Shown one piece after another: positions 10,121-19,394 of a DNA stretch of 38,362 nt. A program made the translations under genes and the position numbers. The stretch comes from Spirochaetales bacterium (GTDB taxonomy: Bacteria > Spirochaetota > Spirochaetia > Sphaerochaetales > Sphaerochaetaceae). Where the stretch lies: contig DUPO01000158.1 of assembly GCA_012838275.1 (NCBI GenBank), forward strand, positions 1-38,362, in the 5' to 3' direction. A model generated the notes under the pieces. That model was not told where the DNA came from and searched no databases. It saw only the letters and a program-made list of their open reading frames with translations. The number at the start of each line of letters is the position of its first letter. Positions within the stretch are counted from its first letter, which is position 1.

Positions 10121-10123
10121 TGC

Positions 10124-11971
10124 ATGGCAAAAAGTAGCAAGAAAATGGAACAGAAAAGTACATTGGCCTCAACGATGAAGCCTACGAGGCCCTTGTCCCT
10201 GAAGGGGAAAGCCCTCTCTGAGACGCTTGAGGGTTTTACTGTCGAGGAACTGATTGTTGTTTATAATTTTCTTGTTGGTAAAAAACCAAGTTTCAAGAAT
10301 AAAGCTGACTTGTGCAAACAGACTGCGGGTTTGCTTGATTTTAGAGACCAAGAAGAATTCGACCTTTTCTTTGGGGGCTTCCCAAAGTATTTGCAGGAGG
10401 CAATACAACGGGGGGCATTTGAGCACTTCATTGATATTCGTTCGCTGCATACCCCTGTCGATGAGCCTTTGATCATCAAGCCAAAAACCCGGTATTCCCA
10501 TTGGGAGAGATGGACCATCAATCCGGCCTTTCGGCTGGGAATCTTTGCAAGCTTCAGTCAATTCGAAATGGAGATGCACCCCTTCTTTGTACAGTTCTTT
10601 TCGCTTTGGGTTCCCAAGCCTTCGGGTCATACTCTCGAGCCCATGATAGAGGCCGATGGTGCCCTTTGGTCTGATGATCAGCAGATAGCTGAGGTGATAC
10701 CCCTGTTGGTCGAGGCCTCTGGGCAGCTCATGAAAACAAGGGCAAGGAGCGATATTGCCCGTAAAGGCTTGCTCAAGGGGAATATCAAGAGTCTGCGTGC
10801 CTCCTGTGCCCTGGAGCCATTTCCGATTGCCAGCTCCTATGGCCTCGATCCCATTGAACTGTTTGTGCAGGCTTTGACCCATCTGGAATCGAAATCCATC
10901 AAACGTCCCGAAGACGGGGAGCTGTATATAAAGAGCCTGGTACAGCGGTTATTCTTTGAACCCCCGAAAACCTCGAGAGGGCTCATTGGCAATGAAATTG
11001 AGTATTACTGTCTCCTCAAACAGTTTTCCAAGACAGCGTTTACCTACTCCGTTGAGATCAAGAGCCAGGGACGCAATGGTATGAAAGATATGTTGCAGCA
11101 AATGCATGGTGATGGTTCTTGGTTTTCTGTAGATAATCTATTTCAGTCGTATGTTTCTAACGGCAATGGATACACCTTTTGGAATAGGGACGTCTTGAAC
11201 CGTGTCCTCTTTATGCGAGGGGATACCATCGAGGGTGAGTATGGTCCCTATAGTATTGGTTCTTATGATAAAGGCTTTCTCCCTCAAGGAGTACTCAGGC
11301 GGAAACTGTTTGAAAAGCCTCTGTTCAAGGCCTATTGTTATCTGTTCGCTGTTCTAGGGTTGGTAGAGATCACAGAAAAACCCGCTGCCTTGGTTTTGAG
11401 CAAAAATGGGAAAATGCATCCACTCACACCGTATGAGGGTATCTGCAGCATGAAGGTTACTCCCTTCGGGGCATGGTGTCTTGGCTTTACTGATGAACGG
11501 CCTAAAGCCAAGAAGCAGCAATTCGAGACCATTGCCGATTCCAACCTCTTATTGGTTACCTTCAAGGGGCTGTCGTTGGAGCGAAGACTGTTCTTGGAAC
11601 AGATAGGCGATGCAATGGGCAGTGAACGGTACAAGATTAGCGAAGTCTCATTTATACGTGGATGCGCCGACCCTTCTGAGATACGTTCCAGAATAGAAAA
11701 ATTCAAGAACCTCATAGAGCCGGACCCTTCTGAGCGTTGGCTCACCTTCTTTACCATGGTCGAGCAAAGGGCTACCCTGTTTGCCCATGGAGAGAATGTC
11801 TTGCTGTATACGTTCCCCGATGATGCTGCGATCAGGAAGATGTTTGCACAAGAGCCTGCCTTCAGGAAGATCATACTACGGGCAGAGGGAAATAGGATTG
11901 TCATAAAGAAGAAGGAGCAGGCCCTCTTCAAGAGGTTGCTTGCTGAGCATGGATATCTCAATACCCTCTGA
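10124..11971 (+). CDS. Uncharacterised 615-aa protein coupled to the SNF2 ATPase
   Basis: Long ORF starting 3 nt after the SNF2 stop; no family recognised by eye. C-terminus (LLYTFPDDAAIRKMFAQEPAFRKIILRAEGNRIVIKKKEQALFKRLLAEHGYL) vaguely helicase-associated/winged-helix-like. Confidence 0.85.
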   Translation: MAKSSKKMEQKSTLASTMKPTRPLSLKGKALSETLEGFTVEELIVVYNFLVGKKPSFKNKADLCKQTAGLLDFRDQEEFDLFFGGFPKYLQEAIQRGAFEHFIDIRSLHTPVDEPLIIKPKTRYSHWERWTINPAFRLGIFASFSQFEMEMHPFFVQFFSLWVPKPSGHTLEPMIEADGALWSDDQQIAEVIPLLVEASGQLMKTRARSDIARKGLLKGNIKSLRASCALEPFPIASSYGLDPIELFVQALTHLESKSIKRPEDGELYIKSLVQRLFFEPPKTSRGLIGNEIEYYCLLKQFSKTAFTYSVEIKSQGRNGMKDMLQQMHGDGSWFSVDNLFQSYVSNGNGYTFWNRDVLNRVLFMRGDTIEGEYGPYSIGSYDKGFLPQGVLRRKLFEKPLFKAYCYLFAVLGLVEITEKPAALVLSKNGKMHPLTPYEGICSMKVTPFGAWCLGFTDERPKAKKQQFETIADSNLLLVTFKGLSLERRLFLEQIGDAMGSERYKISEVSFIRGCADPSEIRSRIEKFKNLIEPDPSERWLTFFTMVEQRATLFAHGENVLLYTFPDDAAIRKMFAQEPAFRKIILRAEGNRIVIKKKEQALFKRLLAEHGYLNTL

Positions 11972-12134
11972 ACCATATAGGGCCCGTTGTAGTATCTTGC
12001 AGAGTCTCCAATCCTGGTAGGTGAATGGCAGGTACCCAAAAACAATCTATTCCAATCGTGATACCTGTGTATCTCACTATCTCTTCCTTTAGCCCAGCTT
12101 TTTCCTGTGGTATACTGTAGAAGAGGTACAAGCC

Positions 12135-12992
12135 ATGATTGAAAAAAAGAAATTTGGAAGGACAGGCCATATGAGCAGCCGCGTGCTTTTCGGAGCCGCC
12201 GCCTTAGGTGGTGTTACTCAGAAAGAGGCTGATGCTACCTATGATCTTCTCAAGAGATATGAGATCAATCATATTGATACCGCCCAGAGCTATGGGGAAG
12301 CGGAATTAAGGATAGGCCCTTGGATGAAGAGGGACAGGAATTCCTTCTTCCTTGCAACCAAGACCGACAAACGAACCAAAAAGGAAGCTGTTGATGAGCT
12401 TCACCAGTCTCTGGAAAAACTGCAGACCGACCACATAGACCTCTGGCAGTTCCATCTGCTTGTAGATGAACAGGAGTGGGAGATTGCAATGGGTGAAGGA
12501 GGGGTGCTTGAGGCGGCCATTGAGGCAAAGCAACAGGGCCTGATCAAGTATATAGGTGTTACCGGCCATGGGCTGGGAGCTCCTCGCGCACACTACCGGA
12601 GTCTGATGAAATATGATTTCGATTCGGTGCTCTTCCCCTACAACTACACCATGATGCAGATTCCCCAGTACAGCGAAGATGTGAATCATCTTATGGAGCT
12701 CTGCAAACAACGAAGCGTTGCCGTGCAGACCATCAAGGCTCTTGCCAAAGATGAGGTTGGGGATGCTGTGAATCCCTTTGCAACTTGGTATCTTCCGCTG
12801 ACTGACCCAGTCTCCATCGCCCGGGCAGTCGGTTGGGTCTTGAAGAATCCAGAGGTTTTTCTCAACAGTACAGGAGACATCTCCCTGTTACCCACCCTAT
12901 TGGAAAAGGCTAGCGAAAACCTGCCGGCTCCCACAGACGAGGAGATGGAGGCTCTGGTTGCCGAGCAGGGCATGAAGCCCCTGTTCCATTAG
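12135..12992 (+). CDS. Aldo/keto reductase
   Basis: GRTGHMSSRVLFGAAALGG, HIDTAQSYGEAELRIG, HIDLWQFH, GVTGHG; SD-like GAAGAGGT upstream. Confidence 0.93.
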   Translation: MIEKKKFGRTGHMSSRVLFGAAALGGVTQKEADATYDLLKRYEINHIDTAQSYGEAELRIGPWMKRDRNSFFLATKTDKRTKKEAVDELHQSLEKLQTDHIDLWQFHLLVDEQEWEIAMGEGGVLEAAIEAKQQGLIKYIGVTGHGLGAPRAHYRSLMKYDFDSVLFPYNYTMMQIPQYSEDVNHLMELCKQRSVAVQTIKALAKDEVGDAVNPFATWYLPLTDPVSIARAVGWVLKNPEVFLNSTGDISLLPTLLEKASENLPAPTDEEMEALVAEQGMKPLFH

Positions 12993-13756
12993 GACCAGAT
13001 GTGATAGGTCTTGGTGATGAGTATCAGCAGAGTTGTTCCCCCCACGTATAGTGCGAGGCCAATGCCGTTGTAAAGGGTATCCTGGGTGATGGTCACCATC
13101 GCATTGCCCACTATCATCAGGGAGAAGGAGAGCCCGCGGGCAAGAGTCTGCCTGCCACCCATCTCCTCATAGATTGCAATGATGAAGGTCAGCAGCGCCA
13201 AAGCGCTTAGCATGATCGAAACGGACAAAAACAGCGTGTTTGTTATATTCGCCTCCTTGAGAAAGGAGGCGGTATTTGTTGTCATGGGGACAAGCAAGGC
13301 GAGTAACAGGGAAGAGGTCCCGCCAATGAATGAGTACTGCCCCAGACGAAGAGGGTTCATGGTCTGCTGGAACAGCCCTGAAGCGAGGAAAAGGAACGTT
13401 GAGAAAAGAAAGGAGAAGTGGTAGAGGATTCCTATCCAGTATGGGGAGAGAATCATGATATGTGAGAGTTGGTAGTAAAGGGGGAGGATTTTTACATTTC
13501 CCAAGCATATGGCAAGAAAGAGAAGAGGAAGGAAGTGGGCTTCCGCCCCTATGTTTGCCCGATAGAATACACAGAGCAGGGTTGCTGCGACCAGGGTTAC
13601 CCAGAGATGGACAACCGAAGGTATCAGATGGGGAAGGGCTTCAAGCAACTCGCCTTGGGCATTGGCAAGAAAGAGAGCATGTACAAAAATTCCGGTGAAC
13701 AGGAGAGTTATGGCTGCTTGTATGCCTAGAAAGACAAAACGTAATTTCTTACCCAT
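12989..13756 (-). CDS. Hypothetical multi-TM membrane protein (255 aa)
   Basis: Hydrophobic ORF directly downstream of the symporter gene on the minus strand. Confidence 0.8.
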   Translation of the reverse strand: MGKKLRFVFLGIQAAITLLFTGIFVHALFLANAQGELLEALPHLIPSVVHLWVTLVAATLLCVFYRANIGAEAHFLPLLFLAICLGNVKILPLYYQLSHIMILSPYWIGILYHFSFLFSTFLFLASGLFQQTMNPLRLGQYSFIGGTSSLLLALLVPMTTNTASFLKEANITNTLFLSVSIMLSALALLTFIIAIYEEMGGRQTLARGLSFSLMIVGNAMVTITQDTLYNGIGLALYVGGTTLLILITKTYHIWS

Positions 13757-13761
13757 ACCCG

Positions 13762-15018
13762 TTAGATGATATCCCTATAAGAACTATCATGTCTCACACC
13801 CATAATCTGACAGGTGTACGCCGATCCAAAGGCGGCGACGTATGAGTCTACCAGAGTGCCGAATCCATTGAGGATGGGCATTAGGGCGATGAGGGTCATC
13901 TCTGCTCCGTAGAGGTCGATCTTTAAAAATTGCAGGGCAATGATCGTAATGAAGAAGACCTCAAATCCCAAGTACAGTGCACTGGCATAGGAGAACAGGG
14001 CACTGGCAAGTGCCACTAGGAGGATGACCTTATTTGAAGGCATTGTTCCAAGTGCAGCATAAAGCAGGCTGGTTATGCTTAGGGTGGCTATCATTGCCGA
14101 GCCACCTCTGCCGATAAGGGTGTAGAGGGGGATTGCGGTTGCGCTGACACGCTTCTGACAACCCAGGTTGTGTCTGGTGTGGGAGATGGTTATTGGGCTG
14201 CTGAAGAAGATGCTTCCACTGAACAGCGCTGCTATGGCAGGGGCTATCATTCTGTAGAGAATCTTGTAGGGGTTTGCCTTGAAGCGGGTAAGCAGGCCGA
14301 ACAGGAAAGGGAGGAGGATGAGCAAGACCAAAAGTGTCGAAGCGCTTAGCATGAACAGGAAACGTCCGGCCACAAAAACCGTACCCTCACTCTGCAGGCG
14401 TGAAAACCAGTAGGCGGAGGTAAAGAATATGAAGAAGTGACCGAATCTGCTGTATGCGTTGGCAAGGCGGAACATTGTCTCGCTCAAGGAGTTCATCGTC
14501 ACATATGCAGGACGGATGACCTCAATGTTCGGTTTGAGGAAGTAGCCGAAGATCAGGGCGATGATGATGATGGGGAGCAGAAAACTTTCAGCTGATGCAA
14601 GCGAGTAGAAGGGATTTACAGGAAGCAGCGAGCCGAAGAGCGTTGATAGTGATTGGGGAGCGACCGCACCGATGATCGATGCCTCCGCTCCAGCACTGCT
14701 GCTTGCTGGGAAGTTTGTGGGCAGAAAGCGGAAGACAAGGGCCGCACCGCCTACCAGCATCAGTGTTGATGCGATGCTCCAGAGGATGGTTGTCCAGCTG
14801 AAGGTTCTTCCCAGCGAGTCTTTTCTCAAGGAAGCTATTCCTGAAGAAAATCCAAAAAAGACTATAGGGATCAAGATAAACCCACCGAGCTGTACAAACA
14901 GGGCGGTAGCGGTATACATGATCTGCTGGTAGAGAGCAGAATCTCCAAACAGGAGTGTTGCGGCCAGCCCGAAGGCTGTTGCTGCTAGATAGGTTATCCA
15001 CGTCTTCATAGTTTCCAA
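13762..15018 (-). CDS. Dicarboxylate/amino acid:cation symporter (SDF/DAACS family)
   Basis: TM pattern with GGFILIPIVFFGFSSGIASLRK, FFSSPITISHTRHNLG and PILNGFGTLVDSYVAAFGSAYTCQ. Confidence 0.85.
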   Translation of the reverse strand: METMKTWITYLAATAFGLAATLLFGDSALYQQIMYTATALFVQLGGFILIPIVFFGFSSGIASLRKDSLGRTFSWTTILWSIASTLMLVGGAALVFRFLPTNFPASSSAGAEASIIGAVAPQSLSTLFGSLLPVNPFYSLASAESFLLPIIIIALIFGYFLKPNIEVIRPAYVTMNSLSETMFRLANAYSRFGHFFIFFTSAYWFSRLQSEGTVFVAGRFLFMLSASTLLVLLILLPFLFGLLTRFKANPYKILYRMIAPAIAALFSGSIFFSSPITISHTRHNLGCQKRVSATAIPLYTLIGRGGSAMIATLSITSLLYAALGTMPSNKVILLVALASALFSYASALYLGFEVFFITIIALQFLKIDLYGAEMTLIALMPILNGFGTLVDSYVAAFGSAYTCQIMGVRHDSSYRDII

Positions 15019-15046
15019 GAGTATCTTATCAGTAGCGTCAAGTCAA

Positions 15047-18000
15047 TCAAAGCTCGAACGCATCTCCCAGGAGAAGGTTCAGTTTGTACCCTGCCATTGT
15101 CTCTGCTTCGGTGAGAGTCTTCACATATTCCAAGGTATCGGGGATACCTCCCAATATCTGGAAAGAGAGAGCAGAGAGATAGATAGTCTCTTGGATTGCC
15201 TCCTTTTTATACCAGGTGGTCCCCTGGTACTCATTACAATTTGCATAGGTTCTCAACGCCGGGTCTGTAAGTAGGGTTGCGAGGACCTTTTGTGGTGTGT
15301 CGGTGGTAAAGGTTTCGACCATATTTGCTGCGGAAGCCAGAAGAGCCGCACTATGACAGGCTTTTCTAGCGTTATCTCCGTTGAATCCCACCTCTTCAAG
15401 TTCCTTGCCGAAGAATCGGGAGAGCAGCAACTTGTCACTTGCCACCATCGCATCGGTGACGGTGGACCACTCATGGATGAACGGCTTGAGGAACAGTGAG
15501 GCTGCTATGATGGAGGGAAGTTCGTCCATGATGACTCTTCCCTGGCTGAAATAGGGTTGCTTGGAGTCCTTTGCAAAAAGTTCCGACAGCCTTTGGACCT
15601 CCTTGAGCACGTTTGAAGGCTCGATCTCCCTCGGCTTGGAGGGCAGGGCTTTCAAGGCCACTGGGTGGAGCTGTTCCACGGCCACACCCAGGTGGGTATA
15701 GGCCTCTGCAAGGGCGAGGATCAGTTTGCGTTCGATCTTGGCTGAGGATTTTCCCTCCAGTATCGATTCAAGCAGTTTTTTGAAGGATGCCCCGTGCAGG
15801 TTCTCCATTGCCTTGAAGACAGGCTTCAGCCTCAAGGCCAGTATCTCCTGTTCGATGTTCTCTATGCCCTTGTCACCGAGGGTGTTGTAGAGCATCTCGT
15901 AGGTGCCGTCCACATCTTCAACTTCCCTGATGTTCAGCATGATTTTCGCTTCATAGCCGTTGAGGTGGAAAAATCCGCCCTCATCAAATACTTTCAGGGA
16001 GGGGACCATATAGGTCAGGTTCCCAGGGAATGCCTCATAGAGCACATACCTTCTCCCGCCTACGGTGAGGCCCATTGCTTCAGCAAGGGAGATGGTCTCT
16101 GTTCGTTTGTCTTCGCCCTGTTTCTCAAGCTTGGGAGCTGAGTTCTTTATCCATCCCTCCACGCTGTCATACTGGTTGTTGTAGAGTACCAGGGCCTTTT
16201 CATGTTCTGTCCCATTGATATAACAGAAGGCCGATTCATGCACATGGTTGTCTGCAACAAGGTCGAACAGGTAAAAATTATCCACACCGCTGAAAAGGTA
16301 GCGTTTTTTCAACAGGGGGAAGATTCTCCTGTGGTGTTCATCCACAAGCCACTGATTGGGCCTTTCGTCCCAGTAGGCCCTGCTGTACTCCATCCCGTAC
16401 TTCTCCTTGTACCCCTCAATCTGGCCATGGCCGAACATCGGCAGGCCAGGCATGGTGGCTAGGAGCGTACAGACGCCAAAGTACTTGTCCCCCTCGCCAA
16501 ACTGGGCGACGGCAGTGTCTTCATCAGGGTTGTTCATGAAGTTGACGAACCGCTTGAGAATTTCAGGTTCAAAGCTGATGGTCCCCTTGATGGTATCGCG
16601 GTATTTCTGGTTTTCCTGGTTCTTGAGCATATTCATGAATGCACTGTTGTAGACCCTGTGCATGCCCAAGGTTCGTACAAAATACCCCTCCATCATCCAG
16701 AAGGCCTCTGCTAGCAGAAGTGTGTCGGGCAGTTCTGCGCTGAGTCGGTCAACGACCTCCCTCCAGAACTCCTTGGGGATGAGAGAGTGGAACGTCGCCT
16801 CGTCAAGGCCGCTTTGGGCGCGCCCTGCAATATCGCCGCCATGACCGGGCCTTGGATACCAGAGCCTTTGGATATGCTTTTTCGCAAGGGTCATCGCAGC
16901 ATCGAAACGGATGATGGGGAAGTTTTTCGCCACGTGCTTTATCTGTTGGAAAACCGCTTCCCTGGTTGCCGGGTTGAGGAAATCAAGCTGAGCGGTATCA
17001 TTCCAGGGCATGGCGGTGCCATCGTTGCCGTGGTAGATGTATGAGGTCTCACCGCTTCTCAGGTCTTTTCTTCTGAAAGTAACAGCGGCATCACTCTGGT
17101 CGTAGTAGTGATCTTCCAGCTTGATCTCAATGTCGGGGTTCTCTGAAAGGTCTTCCCCATTGTATGTATAGGATGGGAAGGGGGGATAACTCTGTTGGAT
17201 GAAGTACTCGCTATGGTTGAAGACCCAATCCCCGTCAATTCCCGTATGGTTGGGGACCATGTCGCTGGCAAGGCGCAAACTGCGGTCAGCACATCTCTGG
17301 CGCAAGTTATCCAAAGCCGCCCACCCTCCGATGGAGGAGGCTATCTCGTAATTCTTAAGTGAGTATGCTGAGGCCTCTGCCTCAGGGTTGCCGCAGAGGT
17401 TCTTTATCCTCTTTGAAGCGCTGCTGCGCTCCCATATTCCGATCAGCCAGAGGGCGGTAAAGCCCCGTTCATGCAGGTTGTCCAGTTCCTGGTTTGGTAT
17501 CTGGTCCAAGGTGGTGATTGAGGTGTTGTACTCCTTGGAAAGCTGATCAAGCCAGACTAGGGTCGATTTGGCTATCATGACCACATTCGGCATCCAGTTG
17601 CGGTCGGCTGAGAATGCCTCATATTCAGTATCATAGGAGCTGTAGTCGGGCACGTAGGTAGGAGCGGTCCCGCTGGGGGCTCCAAAATGAGGTTTTTCCT
17701 CTTCTTTGACATAGTCTATGGCACGGAGCAGCAGCTCTTTGAGGTCTGCCGGTAACAGGTCATCCCACGCTTCCATGATGTAGTTGATCTGGTCGAGCAG
17801 GGATTCCGGGTAGAGTCTCGACGGTCTGGTGAGGAACGTGAAAATATCCTCATCACTGTTGGTCATCAGTGCGGCGCTGCGGGTATACCCACCCAGCAGG
17901 GCGGTCAAAGCTTGGGCTCCCTTGGGGAATGCCACCCCTTCAGGAGAGATGAAAGGTTTGGCAGCCTTGATCAAGGCCGGGTTGTCCAGCATTACCTGAT

Positions 18001-18364
18001 GGATAAAATATCCCCTGAGAGATTCGTCGTAAAAGAAATCCAGGGGCAGCTGCTGTTCCAGCAGCAGGGGTGAAGGGAACTCCTTCATGTAGAAGGCAAG
18101 CACATCGCCACCCGCATGATTCTTGCTCAGCAGGCTGGTGAGGCGGCTAAAGAAATCCGGTTCGGTATCGCTGAGGTAACGGGTGAGTACTGTCTGATAA
18201 AGCAGGTGCAAGACGGCGGTGGCGTGGAGTTTGCCAGCTGCGACGTACTCGCTTCCTCCGCGTTCCTTCATCTTCAGATTGTATAGGTGTGCAAGTTCGT
18301 TTGCCTGTTTATAGAGTGTTCCCAATTCAGTTGTAGAGGGAAACAGTGCGGAAAAAAAATCCAT
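15047..18364 (-). CDS. GH13 alpha-amylase-family protein, large (about 1105 aa), cytoplasmic
   Basis: LASDMVPNHTG, FPIIRFDAAMTLAKK (nucleophile), DTLLLAEAFW (acid/base). Start placed at MDFFSALFPS (ATG 18362-18364) because of SD AAGGAC; the track start at 18409 adds 15 unlikely residues. Confidence 0.9.
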   Translation of the reverse strand: MDFFSALFPSTTELGTLYKQANELAHLYNLKMKERGGSEYVAAGKLHATAVLHLLYQTVLTRYLSDTEPDFFSRLTSLLSKNHAGGDVLAFYMKEFPSPLLLEQQLPLDFFYDESLRGYFIHQVMLDNPALIKAAKPFISPEGVAFPKGAQALTALLGGYTRSAALMTNSDEDIFTFLTRPSRLYPESLLDQINYIMEAWDDLLPADLKELLLRAIDYVKEEEKPHFGAPSGTAPTYVPDYSSYDTEYEAFSADRNWMPNVVMIAKSTLVWLDQLSKEYNTSITTLDQIPNQELDNLHERGFTALWLIGIWERSSASKRIKNLCGNPEAEASAYSLKNYEIASSIGGWAALDNLRQRCADRSLRLASDMVPNHTGIDGDWVFNHSEYFIQQSYPPFPSYTYNGEDLSENPDIEIKLEDHYYDQSDAAVTFRRKDLRSGETSYIYHGNDGTAMPWNDTAQLDFLNPATREAVFQQIKHVAKNFPIIRFDAAMTLAKKHIQRLWYPRPGHGGDIAGRAQSGLDEATFHSLIPKEFWREVVDRLSAELPDTLLLAEAFWMMEGYFVRTLGMHRVYNSAFMNMLKNQENQKYRDTIKGTISFEPEILKRFVNFMNNPDEDTAVAQFGEGDKYFGVCTLLATMPGLPMFGHGQIEGYKEKYGMEYSRAYWDERPNQWLVDEHHRRIFPLLKKRYLFSGVDNFYLFDLVADNHVHESAFCYINGTEHEKALVLYNNQYDSVEGWIKNSAPKLEKQGEDKRTETISLAEAMGLTVGGRRYVLYEAFPGNLTYMVPSLKVFDEGGFFHLNGYEAKIMLNIREVEDVDGTYEMLYNTLGDKGIENIEQEILALRLKPVFKAMENLHGASFKKLLESILEGKSSAKIERKLILALAEAYTHLGVAVEQLHPVALKALPSKPREIEPSNVLKEVQRLSELFAKDSKQPYFSQGRVIMDELPSIIAASLFLKPFIHEWSTVTDAMVASDKLLLSRFFGKELEEVGFNGDNARKACHSAALLASAANMVETFTTDTPQKVLATLLTDPALRTYANCNEYQGTTWYKKEAIQETIYLSALSFQILGGIPDTLEYVKTLTEAETMAGYKLNLLLGDAFEL

Positions 18365-18456
18365 TTCAGTCCTTGTGCGGATTGAAATGCGAAGGTCACG
18401 TGTTATCAATTAACGCCTCCCAGAGAGTGGTAGATGTCATCATCAGAGACAGGACA

Positions 18457-18485
18457 AGTATACCATGCAATGAAACTGTTGTAAC
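18457..18485 (-). promoter_or_regulatory. Candidate promoter of the GH13 gene
   Basis: -10 TATACT (plus-strand agtata 18457-18462), 17 bp spacer, -35 GTTACA (18480-18485); gives a leader of about 90 nt. Confidence 0.4.
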
Positions 18486-18509
18486 CCCCTTCTTGGGAAA
18501 GGGATGCTG

Positions 18510-19040
18510 TTAGACTAATATATTTGTTACCGGAAGTGCCGAAAGATCCCCTGTGAGCAAGCTTTCAGCCCTCTCAAACAGTACTGGGAGCAAAGGGGCC
18601 TCTTCTTTGGAAAAGGGGAGCAGTACGTAGGAAGCCACACTGCCTCGCTGGGGTCTTCCTATTCCGAACCGGAGCCGTAAAAACCCATCGTCGCCCAGAT
18701 GGCTCTTGATGGACTTGAGTCCGTTATGGCCTCCGAGGCCCCCACCTTTTTGCAATCGGACAGTTTTGAAGGGGAGCTCAAGATCGTCATGGACAACAAG
18801 GATATCCTCGCTCTTGAAATTGAAGAAGTCGGTACATGAGCGTACACTCTTTCCGCTCTCATTCATGAAGGTTTGGGGCTTGAGCAGCTTGATTGCACCG
18901 GCATTGGAGAAATGTGCGTGGAATTTCTGGCTCCACTGCATTGCAGGGTAGAGATGATCGCAAAAGAGCCAGCCGACGTTGTGCCGGCTTTTTTCATAGA
19001 CTTTTCCAGGGTTGCCGAGGAAGACGAGAAGTTTTACCAT
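18510..19040 (-). CDS. pth: Peptidyl-tRNA hydrolase
   Basis: FLGNPGKVYEKSRHNVGW, KPQTFMNESGKSV, VVHDDLELPF, GGLGGHNGLKSI, RLRFGIGRP. Confidence 0.95.
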   Translation of the reverse strand: MVKLLVFLGNPGKVYEKSRHNVGWLFCDHLYPAMQWSQKFHAHFSNAGAIKLLKPQTFMNESGKSVRSCTDFFNFKSEDILVVHDDLELPFKTVRLQKGGGLGGHNGLKSIKSHLGDDGFLRLRFGIGRPQRGSVASYVLLPFSKEEAPLLPVLFERAESLLTGDLSALPVTNILV

Positions 19041-19077
19041 ATTCTGTAGTATAGGATGAAATAGGAGGAGAGAAAAG

Positions 19078-19386
19078 ATGTATGTACTAGTCTGTTATCT
19101 GCCTGAAAGTCACCTCGAGTCGGTGAAAGATGCCTTGTTCGCTTCCGGGGCGGGAGAGATGGGAGGCTATGACCGGTGTTGTTGGCAAACAAAGGGGATC
19201 GGCCAGTTTCGGCCCTCTGCCTCCAGCAATCCCTTCCTGGGGAAGAGTGGGGAACTTGCACAAGTTGAGGAGTGGCGGCTAGAATTGGTCGTCAGGGAGG
19301 AGGATGCACCCGCTGTGATGGAAGCTTTGAAACGCTCCCATCCCTACGAGGTCCCTTCGTACCATCTCATTCCGGTTGGAGTATAG
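19078..19386 (+). CDS. Small NIF3/YqfO-C-terminal-like (PII/CutA-fold) protein
   Basis: YVLVCYLPESHLESVKDALFASGAGEMGGYDRCCWQTKGIGQFRPSASSNPFLGKSGELAQVEEWRLELVV...HPYEVPSYHLIPV pattern; SD GGAGGAG. Confidence 0.8.
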   Translation: MYVLVCYLPESHLESVKDALFASGAGEMGGYDRCCWQTKGIGQFRPSASSNPFLGKSGELAQVEEWRLELVVREEDAPAVMEALKRSHPYEVPSYHLIPVGV

Positions 19387-19394
19387 GAGGTTTC

